Shown: positions 44,439 through 53,797 of the stretch, piece after piece
Numbering within the stretch: the first letter of the stretch is position 1
How the letters are laid out: every line of letters starts with the position of its first letter
Assembly: GCF_013394775.1 (NCBI RefSeq)
Contig: NZ_JABXYT010000001.1
Location: 882,501 to 946,500, forward strand
From: Oribacterium sp. oral taxon 102
Lineage (GTDB): Bacteria > Bacillota > Clostridia > Lachnospirales > Lachnospiraceae
Direction: 5' to 3'
DNA: 64,000 nucleotides
Translations under genes and position numbers: made by a program
Notes under the pieces: generated by a model
Seen by the model: only the letters and a program-made list of their open reading frames with translations
What the model was told of the DNA's origin: nothing
Databases searched by the model: none

Positions 44439-44606
44439 TAGCATACTTACAAAAAACCGAAAAAATTATTAGAGAAAACTATAGATAGATAATAACTTGG
44501 AGTTATTTTATAATATTTACAAAGAATATTTTTCAGAAAGACAGGAAATGAGAAAAAATTATCAAATTCTTTTTTGCCATAGGCAGGAGCATTCAGGAGG
44601 TCGAAT

Positions 44607-47036
44607 ATGAAGGTAGTCGGTCAGGAAAAGCTGCGAGTGGACGCTTGCGGGAAGGTAACGGGAGACGCGAAGTACAGTGCGGATCTGGAGCCGAGAAACA
44701 TTCTCCACGGACGTGTCGTACACAGTACGATCGCGAACGGCGTGGTGAAGCGCTTTGATCTCACGGAGGCGGAGAAGGTGCCCGGCGTCGTGAAGATCGT
44801 GACTTGCTTCGACGTGCCGGACTGTCAGTTCCCGACGGCGGGGCATCCGTGGTCGGTGGAGGCGAAGCATCAGGATATCGCCGATCGCCGTCTGCTGAAT
44901 CAGAGAGTGCGCATCTATGGAGACGATATCGCTGCGGTCATCGCGGAGGATGAGGTCGCGGCGGCACAGGCAGCGAGACTGATCAAGGTGGAATACGAGG
45001 AGTATGAAGCGATTCCTACCGTAGAGCAGGCGCTCGCGGAGGGGGCGACCCCGCTGCATCCGGATGTCCGGAAGGACAATGTGATCGTACACAGCCATAT
45101 GACGATGGGCGGCGCGGACTTCACGTTCGAGAAGGCGGTCGCCGAGGCGAAGGAGAAGTACGGAGAGGACGAGCTGATTCTCATCGAAGAGAAGTACGAT
45201 ACCCCGCGGATCTCGCACAGTCATATCGAGCTTCCTGTTTCATGGGCCTATGTGGATACGAACGGCAAGGTGACGATCACCGCCTCGACACAGATCCCGC
45301 ATATCGTCAAGCTCTGTACCGCGAAGGCGCTCGGGATACCTGCAGGACAGGTTCGGGTCATCAAGCCCTATATCGGCGGCGGCTTCGGCAACAAGCAGGA
45401 CGTGCTCTATGAGCCGCTCAACGCCTTCCTTTCCATCAGCGTAGGAGGACGCCCGGTCCGCCTCGAGATCAGCCGGGAGGAGTGCATCTACGGTACGAGA
45501 ACGCGGCACAAGATCACCGGCTACTGCAAGCTCCTCGCGAAGAAGGACGGTACGATCCTGGCGCGGAAGCTGGATGCCTATGCGAATAACGGCGGCTATG
45601 CCTCCCACGGGCACGCGATCTGCGCGAACTGCGGTACGGTCTTCAAGGATCTCTATGCGGACAGGATGGGTACGGAGGTGGACTGCAGCACGGTATATAC
45701 GAGCTCTCCGACCGCGGGTGCGATGCGTGCCTACGGCATCCCGCAGTCAGTCTGGTTTACCGAGTGTCTGACGGATGACTATGCGGCGAAGATCGGCATG
45801 GATCCCTTCGAGATCCGGATGAGGAACTGTATGCCGGAGGGCTTCCGTGATCCGGGAAACGGCATTACCTTCCATTCCTATGGGATGAAAAAGGCGATGG
45901 AGCGGGGGCGTGAGCTCTCGCACTGGGACGAGAAGCGCAGGGAGTATGCGCATGAGATCGGCGACAGGAGACGCGGCATCGGTATGGCGATCTTCTGCTA
46001 CAAGACCGGCGTGTACCCGATCTCTCTGGAGACGGCGAGCGCGAGGATGGTGCTGAATCAGGATGGCTCCGCACAGCTTATGATGGGAGCGACAGAGATC
46101 GGACAGGGCGCGGATACGGTATTCACCCAGATGGCGGCAGAAACAACGGGCATTTCGTACGAGAAGATCTACATTATTTCGACGCAGGATACCGATACGA
46201 CCCCGTTCGACACCGGCGCATACGCTTCCCGGCAGACCTATGTCAGCGGCATGGCAGTGAAGAAGTGCGCCGGGGAATTCCGGCACAGGATTCTTGACTA
46301 TGCGGCATATATGCTGAATCATACGATCAGCGACATTTCGAAGACGGTCTATAAGGATGTCGTGACAGAGGGAGAACGGCTGCTCCGTGCGGAGCTCGGA
46401 CTCTCTATGGAGGAGCCGATCACAGAGGAAATGCTGGATCTCTCCGAGAGCTGGATCGTGAGCCGGGAGGGCAGGCAGAAGCTGTTCGGGCTCGCCGCGC
46501 TGGCAGACACGGCATTCTACTCCCTGGATCGTTCCATCCATATCACCGCGGAGGTGACGAACCACTGCAAGCAGAATACCTTCGCCTCCGGCTGCTGCTT
46601 CGCAGAGGTCGAGGTGGATATCCCGCTCGGTCTGGTAAAGATCCTGAATCTGGTGCAGGTGCATGATTCCGGCATCCTGATCAACCCGAAGACGGCGGAG
46701 GGGCAGGTACACGGCGGCATCGCGCAGAGCCTCGGCTTCGCGCTCTCGGAGGATCTGCTGGTGGATGAGAAGAGCGGTCGCGTGCTCAATGACAACCTGC
46801 TCGACTTCAAGATTCCGACCGCGATGGATGTGCCGGATATGACGGTGGAGTTCATCGAGCTCGAGGATCCGACCGGTCCCTACGGCAATAAGGCGCTCGG
46901 GGAGCCGCCTGCGATTCCGGCGGCACCTGCGATTCGAAATGCGATTCTGCAGGCGACAGGCGTACATATGAATGTCGCGCCGATGACCTCACAGAGACTG
47001 ATCGAGGCATTCCGGGAAAACGGACTGCTGAAATAA
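44607..47036 (+). CDS. xdhA: Xanthine dehydrogenase-type molybdenum-binding subunit
   Basis: An 809-residue molybdopterin subunit of the xanthine oxidase family. It starts VGQEKLRVDACGKVTGDAKY and has the cofactor motifs IGGGFGNKQD (about 256), GAMRAYGIPQS (about 371), GATEIGQGADT (about 494) and GNKALGEPP with the catalytic Glu766. It hydroxylates a purine ring carbon, passing electrons to the FeS and FAD subunits encoded next. Slightly longer than the usual 750-780. AGGAGGTCGAAT precedes the ATG. A TATAAT lies at 44509-44514, but no clear -35. Confidence 0.94.
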   Translation: MKVVGQEKLRVDACGKVTGDAKYSADLEPRNILHGRVVHSTIANGVVKRFDLTEAEKVPGVVKIVTCFDVPDCQFPTAGHPWSVEAKHQDIADRRLLNQRVRIYGDDIAAVIAEDEVAAAQAARLIKVEYEEYEAIPTVEQALAEGATPLHPDVRKDNVIVHSHMTMGGADFTFEKAVAEAKEKYGEDELILIEEKYDTPRISHSHIELPVSWAYVDTNGKVTITASTQIPHIVKLCTAKALGIPAGQVRVIKPYIGGGFGNKQDVLYEPLNAFLSISVGGRPVRLEISREECIYGTRTRHKITGYCKLLAKKDGTILARKLDAYANNGGYASHGHAICANCGTVFKDLYADRMGTEVDCSTVYTSSPTAGAMRAYGIPQSVWFTECLTDDYAAKIGMDPFEIRMRNCMPEGFRDPGNGITFHSYGMKKAMERGRELSHWDEKRREYAHEIGDRRRGIGMAIFCYKTGVYPISLETASARMVLNQDGSAQLMMGATEIGQGADTVFTQMAAETTGISYEKIYIISTQDTDTTPFDTGAYASRQTYVSGMAVKKCAGEFRHRILDYAAYMLNHTISDISKTVYKDVVTEGERLLRAELGLSMEEPITEEMLDLSESWIVSREGRQKLFGLAALADTAFYSLDRSIHITAEVTNHCKQNTFASGCCFAEVEVDIPLGLVKILNLVQVHDSGILINPKTAEGQVHGGIAQSLGFALSEDLLVDEKSGRVLNDNLLDFKIPTAMDVPDMTVEFIELEDPTGPYGNKALGEPPAIPAAPAIRNAILQATGVHMNVAPMTSQRLIEAFRENGLLK

Positions 47037-47085
47037 GCCGGTGGCGGAAGAGAAGAGTTGAGCGGGAGAAGAGAAAGGAGCAAGC

Positions 47086-47976
47086 ATGTTTGATTTACAA
47101 TCCTTTTATGAGGCGAAGGACGCGAAGGATGCGGTGAGAGCGCTGGTGGAGAATCCGAACGCGGAGATCATCAGCGGCGGTACGGACGTTCTGATCCGGA
47201 TGCGGGAGGGAAAGGATGCCGGTAGGGGGCTGGTCTCCATTAAGAATATCGAGGCGCTGAAGGGCGTGAAAATGCTTTCGAACGGAGATATCCTGATCGG
47301 CGCGGGCACGGCGTTTACGCACATTACCAATGACCCGATCATCGAGGAGCATCTCCCGATGCTGGGAGAGGCGGTCGATCAGGTGGGCGGCCCCCAGATC
47401 CGGAATATGGGGACGATTGGCGGAAATGTCTGCAACGGCGCGACCTCCGCGGATTCCGCGGCATCCGTCATGGCGCTGGAGGCAGAGGTACAGCTGCTGG
47501 GACCGGATGGGGAGAGGACGGTTCCGATCGACGAATTCTATACCGGACCCGGAAGAACCGTGCGCGATCGCTGCGAGGTCTGCACAGGGATTCTCGTTCG
47601 GAGAGAGAGCTATGAGGGCTGGTTCGGGAAGTATTTCAAATACGGCAAGCGCCGGGCGATGGAAATCGCGACGCTGGGCTGCGCGGTACGTCTCCGGCTT
47701 TCCGGAGACCGGAAGACCATAGAGGATGTGCGGCTCGCCTATGGCGTCGCTGCGCCGACGCCGATCCGCTGCCGGAGAGCGGAGGAGAGCCTCCGCGGGG
47801 CGGCGGTAGGAGACGACAGCGCAGTGGAGCGCTTTGCAGCGCTTGCACTGGAGGAGGTGAAGCCGAGAAGCTCCTGGAGAGCCTCGAAGGAGTTCCGTAT
47901 CCAGCTGATCGGAGAGCTGGCGAAGAGAGGAGTCTACGAGGCGGAGCGGCTTGCCGGAGTGGAGAGCGGAGTCTGA
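47086..47976 (+). CDS. xdhB: Xanthine dehydrogenase-type FAD-binding subunit
   Basis: A 296-residue FAD subunit (CoxM/XdhB family). ISGGTDVLIRMREG and IRNMGTIGGNVCNGATSADSA are the two FAD-binding motifs, and the C-terminal domain has PTPIRCRRAEE. It takes electrons from the 2Fe-2S subunit to an acceptor such as NAD+. It is the second gene of the xdh operon; AAAGGAGCAAGC precedes the ATG. Confidence 0.94.
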   Translation: MFDLQSFYEAKDAKDAVRALVENPNAEIISGGTDVLIRMREGKDAGRGLVSIKNIEALKGVKMLSNGDILIGAGTAFTHITNDPIIEEHLPMLGEAVDQVGGPQIRNMGTIGGNVCNGATSADSAASVMALEAEVQLLGPDGERTVPIDEFYTGPGRTVRDRCEVCTGILVRRESYEGWFGKYFKYGKRRAMEIATLGCAVRLRLSGDRKTIEDVRLAYGVAAPTPIRCRRAEESLRGAAVGDDSAVERFAALALEEVKPRSSWRASKEFRIQLIGELAKRGVYEAERLAGVESGV

Positions 47977-47990
47977 GAGGGGGAGAAACT

Positions 47991-48473
47991 ATGCTGAAAA
48001 TTGTTCATATCAGGATTAACGGAAAGGATACGGAGCTGGCGGTCGACGACAGGGAGTCTCTGCTCGATACGCTTCGGAACCGGCTGGGGCTGACCTCGGT
48101 GAAGAAGGGCTGCGAGGTGGGAGAGTGCGGCGCCTGCACTGTCCTCGTGGACGGAGAGGCGATCGACAGCTGCATTTATCTCACGATGTGGGCGGACGGC
48201 AAGAGCGTTCTGACGACAGAGGGCCTCAAGGAGGAGAACGGAGAGCTCTCCTATATACAGAGAGCATTTGTCGAGGAGGCGGCCGTGCAGTGCGGCTTCT
48301 GTACGCCGGGACTGATCATGACGGCGGTGGAGATCGTCGGTACAGGCAAGAAATATGACCGGGAGGAGCTCCGGAAGCTGATCGCGGGGCATCTCTGTCG
48401 CTGCACGGGCTATGTGAATATCCTGAACGCGATGGAGCGAATCGTGGAGGAGACCTATAAGGCGACGCACTAG
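47991..48473 (+). CDS. xdhC: Xanthine dehydrogenase-type [2Fe-2S] subunit
   Basis: A 160-residue iron-sulfur subunit. The N-terminal plant-ferredoxin-like cluster is GCEVGECGACTVLVDG plus a later Cys, and the C-terminal cluster uses CGFCTPG and CRCTGY. It shuttles electrons from molybdenum to FAD. Downstream of xdhB by 14 bases, GGGGGAGAAACT before the ATG. Confidence 0.94.
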   Translation: MLKIVHIRINGKDTELAVDDRESLLDTLRNRLGLTSVKKGCEVGECGACTVLVDGEAIDSCIYLTMWADGKSVLTTEGLKEENGELSYIQRAFVEEAAVQCGFCTPGLIMTAVEIVGTGKKYDREELRKLIAGHLCRCTGYVNILNAMERIVEETYKATH

Positions 48474-48494
48474 GTGCTTTGGGAGGAGAGATCT

Positions 48495-51095
48495 ATGACA
48501 GGAAATCAGGAGGTATTCCGTTTCGTGGTGAACGGGACGGAGCGGGAATGTACAGAGGATAAGCCGCTGCTCCGCTATCTCAGGGACGATCTGAAGCTGA
48601 AGTCTGTGAAGGACGGATGCAGCGAGGGAGCCTGCGGCACCTGCACGATCATTGTCGACGGCAGAGCGACGCGCTCCTGTATCCTGACGACCAGAAAGGC
48701 GGTCGGCAAGACCATCCTTACGGTGGAGGGACTGAGCAGGGAGGAGAAGGAGGCGTTTGTATACAGCTTCGGGCGTGCCGGCTCCGTGCAGTGCGGCTTC
48801 TGCATTCCCGGCATGGTGATGGCAGGAAAGGCGCTGCTGGATCAGAATCCGAATCCGACGGAGGAGGATATCAAGAAGGCGATCCGCGGCAATATCTGCC
48901 GCTGTACCGGCTACAAGAAGATCATCGAGGGCATCGATCTCACGGCGAGGATCCTCCGCGGTGAGCTCTCTGTCAACAGCGGCTATGAGGAAGGGACGGA
49001 GGGCTATCATGTCGGCGATTCCGCCTTCCGCGTGGATGCCCGGGAGAAGGTGCTGGGCAGCGGCGAGTATGTCGACGATGTCGAGATGGAGGGCATGGTA
49101 TACGGCGGTGCGGTGCGGACGGCATATCCGCGGGCACGGATCCTCAGGATCGATACGGCGGCGGCAGAGTCGCTTCCGGGCGTGCTGGCAATCCTGAAGG
49201 CAGAGGATGTACCGAGAAACAAGGTCGGGCATATTCAGCAGGACTGGGATGTCATGATTGCGGAGGGCGATATCACGAGATGCATTGGGGATGCGCTCTG
49301 TCTCGTCGTGGCGGAGAGTCCGATGATTCTGGACGCGGCGCGAAAGATGGTGAAGGTGGAGTACGAGGTGCTCGAGCCGGTGAGATGCATCGCGGAGGCG
49401 CGTGCGGAGAACGCGCCGAAGATCCACGAGAACGGCAATCTCTGCCAGCAGCGGCATGTCACGCGCGGCGACGCGAAGAAGGCGCTTGCCGAGTCGAAGT
49501 ATACGGTGACGGACAGCTTCTCGACACCGTTCACGGAGCATGCGTTTATGGAGCCGGAGTGCGCGATCGCCTACCCGTACAAGGATGGGGTGAAGGTACT
49601 GACATCGGATCAGGGTGCCTATGATACCCGCAAGGAGATCGCCTACATGATGATGTGGGAGCCGGAGCGGATCGTCGTGGAAAATAAGCTGATCGGCGGC
49701 GGCTTCGGCGGGAAGGAGGACGTATCCTGCCAGCATATCGCCGTGCTGATGGCGCTGCGGGTACAGCGTCCGGTCAAGGTGAAATTCACGAGGCAGGAGT
49801 CTCTGAATTTCCATCCAAAGCGTCATGCCATGGAAGGAACCTTCACGCTGGGCTGCGATGAGAACGGGATTTTTCAGGGGCTGGACTGCGAGATCAATTT
49901 TGATACGGGAGCCTATGCTTCTCTTTGCGGACCGGTGCTGGAGCGTGCCTGTACGCATTCCGTAGGACCGTACTGCTATCAGAATACGGATATCCGCGGC
50001 TTCGGCTACTATACCAACAATCCTCCTGCCGGCGCGTTCCGCGGCTTCGGCGTCTGCCAGAGTGAGTTCGCACTGGAAATGCTGATCAACCGCCTCGCCG
50101 AGAAGGTCGGCATCAGCCCATGGGAAATCCGCTTCCGCAATGCGATCGAGCCGGGGAAGGTGCTTCCGAACGGACAGATCGCAGACCCCTCTACCGCGCT
50201 GAAGGAGTCGCTGCTTGCGCTGAAGGAGGTCTATGAGCAGCATCCGGGACATGCCGGCATCGCCTGTGCGATGAAGAACGCCGGCGTCGGCGTCGGGCTG
50301 CCGGACAAGGGGCGCGCGAAGCTGCTCGTTTCGGACGGCAGACTCGTGCTCTATGCTGCGGCATCGGATATCGGACAGGGGTGCAGGACAGTATTCCTGC
50401 AAACGCTGTCTACGGTGACGGGACTTCCGCTCTCCCTTCTTCGGCTCGGAGAGGGCGGTACGGAGACCTCGCCGGATTCCGGAACTACCTCCGGCTCCCG
50501 TCAGACGCTGATTACCGGCGAGGCGGTCAGGGGCGTCGGAGAGCTTTTCCGGAAGGATCTGGAGGAAAACGGCGGCGTGCTCGCAGCACTGGAGGGCAGG
50601 GACTACTTCTATGAGTTCTTCGATCCGACGGATAAGCTGGGGGCGGACAAGCCGTTCCCGAAGAGCCATGTCGCCTATGGCTATGCGACGAATGTCGTGA
50701 TTCTCGACGACGAGGGCAGAGTGACCGACGTCTATGCCGCGCACGATGCCGGCAAGGTCGTGAACCCGATCTCGATTCAGGGACAGATCGAAGGCGGCGT
50801 GCTGATGGGGATGGGCTATGCTTTGACGGAGGACTTCCCGCTGAAGGACTGCGTGCCGCAGGCGAAGCTCGGAACGCTCGGGCTGCTCCGTGCGAACCAG
50901 ATTCCGAACATTCACGCGACCTATGTGGAGCGCGAGACGCAGCTCCCCTTCGCCTATGGCGCGAAGGGTGTCGGAGAGATCTCCTCGATCCCGATCGCGC
51001 CCGCGATCGCCGGCGCATACTATGCACTGGACGGCAGGTTCCGGACGAAGCTGCCGATGGACGATACCTACTACCGTAAGCCGAAGAAGGCGTGA
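48495..51095 (+). CDS. XdhD-like fused molybdenum hydroxylase ([2Fe-2S] plus Mo domains)
   Basis: An 866-residue fusion of an XdhC-like iron-sulfur domain (GCSEGACGTC near residue 41, CGFCIPGM near 100, CRCTGY near 135) and an XdhA-like molybdenum domain (GGGFGGKED near 401, AFRGFGVCQ near 515, GAKGVGEISS with Glu828). This is the layout of XdhD/YgfN, proteins tied to selenium-dependent purine hydroxylation and always found near ygfK and ssnA. No in-frame UGA is present; selenium in this family is a labile cofactor. It has no FAD domain, so it may borrow XdhB or YgfK. The start is set by GGGAGGAGAGATCT. Confidence 0.92.
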   Translation: MTGNQEVFRFVVNGTERECTEDKPLLRYLRDDLKLKSVKDGCSEGACGTCTIIVDGRATRSCILTTRKAVGKTILTVEGLSREEKEAFVYSFGRAGSVQCGFCIPGMVMAGKALLDQNPNPTEEDIKKAIRGNICRCTGYKKIIEGIDLTARILRGELSVNSGYEEGTEGYHVGDSAFRVDAREKVLGSGEYVDDVEMEGMVYGGAVRTAYPRARILRIDTAAAESLPGVLAILKAEDVPRNKVGHIQQDWDVMIAEGDITRCIGDALCLVVAESPMILDAARKMVKVEYEVLEPVRCIAEARAENAPKIHENGNLCQQRHVTRGDAKKALAESKYTVTDSFSTPFTEHAFMEPECAIAYPYKDGVKVLTSDQGAYDTRKEIAYMMMWEPERIVVENKLIGGGFGGKEDVSCQHIAVLMALRVQRPVKVKFTRQESLNFHPKRHAMEGTFTLGCDENGIFQGLDCEINFDTGAYASLCGPVLERACTHSVGPYCYQNTDIRGFGYYTNNPPAGAFRGFGVCQSEFALEMLINRLAEKVGISPWEIRFRNAIEPGKVLPNGQIADPSTALKESLLALKEVYEQHPGHAGIACAMKNAGVGVGLPDKGRAKLLVSDGRLVLYAAASDIGQGCRTVFLQTLSTVTGLPLSLLRLGEGGTETSPDSGTTSGSRQTLITGEAVRGVGELFRKDLEENGGVLAALEGRDYFYEFFDPTDKLGADKPFPKSHVAYGYATNVVILDDEGRVTDVYAAHDAGKVVNPISIQGQIEGGVLMGMGYALTEDFPLKDCVPQAKLGTLGLLRANQIPNIHATYVERETQLPFAYGAKGVGEISSIPIAPAIAGAYYALDGRFRTKLPMDDTYYRKPKKA

Positions 51096-51141
51096 AATCG
51101 GCGCTTCCTAGACAACTTATACGGATTTTACCTTCCTGTTT

Positions 51142-51181
51142 GGGTGGATTTACACAAAAAGTGAAATCCGCCCTTTTTTTG
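51142..51181 (+). terminator. Terminator of the xdh operon
   Basis: GGGTGGATTT and AAATCCGCCC form a stem (one T-G pair), followed by seven T. Confidence 0.88.
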
Positions 51182-51220
51182 CTTTTCTTTTCCGGCAACT
51201 TGTCGTATAGTTAGTTCCAC

Positions 51221-51236
51221 ACACTATATATAGTGT
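51221..51236. promoter_or_regulatory. NrdR box upstream of nrdD
   Basis: ACACTATATATAGTGT is a perfect palindrome and fits the NrdR-box consensus. It lies about 10 bases after a TATAGT (51206-51211) that may be the nrdD -10. A second full box is not evident. Confidence 0.85.
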
Positions 51237-51290
51237 TTGATTGAGAAGATATGGCTATATTTAGCGATAGACACTAAGGAGCGGGATTTC

Positions 51291-53546
51291 ATGGGGATTC
51301 CGGGATTTTTCGGAGAAAGCGTCCGCGGGATCGAAGAGAGGGGAAGGCAGATGGAGCAGGAGATCATCGTAAAGAGCAACGTCATTAAGCGGAACGGGCA
51401 GGAGGTGAAGTTCGACATTGAGAAGATCGCGAATGCGATCCGCAAGGCGAACAATGAGGTGAAGCCGATTCATCAGATGAACGAGTATCAGGTTCTGGGG
51501 ATTGCGGACAATGTGGCGAAGCAGGTCGCCCATGTAGGACGTGCGGTCAATGTCGAGGATATTCAGGACATGGTGGAGACGGCGATCATGGAGATGCGCG
51601 GCTATGAGGTGGCGCAGAAGTATGTGCGCTACCGCTTCAAGCGTGAGATCGCGAGGAAGGCGAATACGACGGACGAGGATATCCTCTCTCTGATCGATCA
51701 GGCGAATGAGGAGCTGAAGCAGGAGAACTCCAACAAGAACCCGGTCATTAACTCCACCCAGCGCGACTATATGGCGGGCGAGGTTTCAAAGGATCTGACG
51801 AAGCGACTGCTCCTGCCGGAGGATATCGTGCGGGCGCATGAGGCGGGGATCATCCATTTCCATGATTCCGACTATTACGCGCAGAAGGAGCACAACTGCG
51901 ATCTCATCAATCTGGAGGACATGCTGCAGAACGGCACGGTGATCTCGGAGACGATGATTGAGAAGCCGCACAGCTTCTTCACCGCCTGCAATGTGACGAC
52001 GCAGATCGTGGCGCAGGTTGCATCAAACCAGTACGGCGGGCAGTCCTTCACGCTGGCGCATCTCGCGCCGTTTGTCGCGGTTTCCCGGGAGAAGCTCCGG
52101 AAGCAGGTGATCTCGGAGAGGGAGGACTGCGGCGAGTCGATGGACGAGGCAGTGATCTCGCGTATCGTGGAGAAGCGGCTGCTGGAGGAGATCAAGAGCG
52201 GCATCCAGACCATTCAGTACCAGCTTATTACCCTGATGACCTGTAACGGGCAGGCGCCCTTTGTGACCATGTTTATGTATCTGGACGAGGTGCCGGAGGG
52301 ACAGGTCAGGGAGGATCTTGCGCTGATTATCCGGGAGGTATTGATCCAGCGGATGCAGGGCGTGAAGAATGAAAAGGGCGTATGGATCACGCCCGCCTTT
52401 CCGAAGCTGATTTACGTGCTTGATGAGGACAATATCTCTGAGGACTCGAAATATTGGAGTTTGACGGAGCTTGCCGCGAAGTGTACCGCGAAGCGGCTGG
52501 TGCCGGACTACATATCCGCGAAGAAGATGAAGGAATATAAGAACGGAGATGTCTACCCCTGCATGGGCTGTCGCTCCTTCCTGACCCCCGACAAGGTCGG
52601 ACTGGGTGAGAACGGCGCGCATAAGTATTACGGACGCTTCAATCAGGGCGTGGTAACCATCAACCTCGTAGATGCCGCCTGCTCCTCCTATGGCGACATG
52701 GAGAAGTTCTGGGAGATCCTGGAGGAGCGGCTGGAGCTCTGTCACAGAGCGCTCCGCCTCCGTCACGAGAGGCTGCTCGGCACGGTTTCCGATGTGGCGC
52801 CCATCCTCTGGCAGCACGGCGCGCTGGCGCGGCTCAAGAAGGGCGAGCGGATCGACAAGCTGCTTTTCAACAATTACAGCACGATCTCTCTGGGCTATGC
52901 AGGTCTCTATGAGATGTGCGAGCGGATGCTCGGAAAGTCTCATACCAGCGAGGAGGGACGCAAGTTCGGGCTCCGGGTAATGCAGAAGCTGAACGACAAG
53001 TGCGAGGAGTGGAAGGCAGCCGAGAATATCAGCTACTCGGTTTACGGCACGCCAATGGAGTCCACCACCTACAAGTTCGCGAAGGCGCTGCAGAAGCGCT
53101 TCGGCATCATTCCGGGCGTGACGGACAAGAACTACATCACGAACAGCTATCATGTGCACGTCATGGAGAAGATCGATGCTTTCTCGAAGCTCAAATTCGA
53201 GGCGGATTTCCAGAAGCTCTCTCCGGGCGGGGCAATCAGCTATGTCGAGGTGCCGAATATGCAGAACAATATCCCGGCGGTGCTCTCGGTCATGAAATTT
53301 ATCTACAATAATATTATGTACGCGGAGCTGAACACGAAGTCGGATTACTGTGCCTGCTGCGGCTATGACGGCGAGATCAAAATCATCGAGGACGATTACG
53401 GCAAGCTGATTTGGGAGTGTCCGAACTGCGGCAATCGCAATCAGGACAAGATGTCCGTAGCGCGCAGGACCTGCGGTTATATCGGCACGCAGTTCTGGAA
53501 TCAGGGCAGAACGCAGGAGATCAAGGATAGAGTGCTGCATCTGTAA
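51291..53546 (+). CDS. nrdD: Anaerobic (class III) ribonucleoside-triphosphate reductase
   Basis: It reduces NTPs to dNTPs without oxygen. An N-terminal ATP-cone (KSNVIKRNGQEVKFDIEKIA) precedes the catalytic barrel; the C-terminus has the zinc site CACCGYDG and CPNCGNR, and the glycyl radical loop RRTCGYIGTQFWNQGR. From ATG 51291 (AAGGAG nine bases upstream) the protein is 751 residues; a start at 51351 would give 731 and matches relatives' N-termini equally well. Regulation by NrdR is expected from the box upstream. Its activase nrdG is about 41 kb away. Confidence 0.96.
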   Translation: MGIPGFFGESVRGIEERGRQMEQEIIVKSNVIKRNGQEVKFDIEKIANAIRKANNEVKPIHQMNEYQVLGIADNVAKQVAHVGRAVNVEDIQDMVETAIMEMRGYEVAQKYVRYRFKREIARKANTTDEDILSLIDQANEELKQENSNKNPVINSTQRDYMAGEVSKDLTKRLLLPEDIVRAHEAGIIHFHDSDYYAQKEHNCDLINLEDMLQNGTVISETMIEKPHSFFTACNVTTQIVAQVASNQYGGQSFTLAHLAPFVAVSREKLRKQVISEREDCGESMDEAVISRIVEKRLLEEIKSGIQTIQYQLITLMTCNGQAPFVTMFMYLDEVPEGQVREDLALIIREVLIQRMQGVKNEKGVWITPAFPKLIYVLDEDNISEDSKYWSLTELAAKCTAKRLVPDYISAKKMKEYKNGDVYPCMGCRSFLTPDKVGLGENGAHKYYGRFNQGVVTINLVDAACSSYGDMEKFWEILEERLELCHRALRLRHERLLGTVSDVAPILWQHGALARLKKGERIDKLLFNNYSTISLGYAGLYEMCERMLGKSHTSEEGRKFGLRVMQKLNDKCEEWKAAENISYSVYGTPMESTTYKFAKALQKRFGIIPGVTDKNYITNSYHVHVMEKIDAFSKLKFEADFQKLSPGGAISYVEVPNMQNNIPAVLSVMKFIYNNIMYAELNTKSDYCACCGYDGEIKIIEDDYGKLIWECPNCGNRNQDKMSVARRTCGYIGTQFWNQGRTQEIKDRVLHL

Positions 53547-53667
53547 GAAGAGGGGCTCTGCTTGTCGGGATCCGATGGCGGGGAAGCACGAATTGAATCA
53601 GAAAGGGTATATGTCAACGGGCAGGATGCCGTGAAAGCGTGCGGAACGGCGGCGCGGCACAGGCTTT

Positions 53668-53710
53668 GTCCCCTTACAGGTCGGAAACGACCTGTAAGGG
53701 GACTTTTTAT
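53668..53710 (+). terminator. Strong terminator between nrdD and the ABC operon
   Basis: GTCCCCTTACAGGTC and GACCTGTAAGGGGAC pair perfectly around GGAAAC, followed by TTTTTAT. The 250-base gap otherwise holds only the ABC promoter region. Confidence 0.92.
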
Positions 53711-53761
53711 GTAAAAAAAACGAAAGAAGAGATACGGAAGCGAAAAAGTATGCTATTATTG

Positions 53762-53779
53762 GGTTAGAAAAAGCTAACC
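53762..53779. promoter_or_regulatory. GGTTAG-n6-CTAACC dyad at the ABC operon promoter
   Basis: A perfect 6+6 dyad starts three bases after a TATTAT (-10-like, 53754-53759) and ends 18 bases before the ATPase gene. It is a likely operator for a dimeric repressor not encoded in the window. Confidence 0.55.
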
Positions 53780-53797
53780 ACATATCGGAGGCAGAGA

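Noticed and set aside
48495..51095. Selenocysteine codon in the XdhD-like gene
   Set aside because: No in-frame UGA is present; selenium in this enzyme family is a bound cofactor atom, not selenocysteine.
51190..51213. Second NrdR box upstream of the first
   Set aside because: Only a half match (TATAGT) is seen, which more likely is the -10 of nrdD.
53590..53667. Small frame ending in the nrdD-ABC spacer
   Set aside because: It runs through a perfect terminator, has no recognised product and no start signals.
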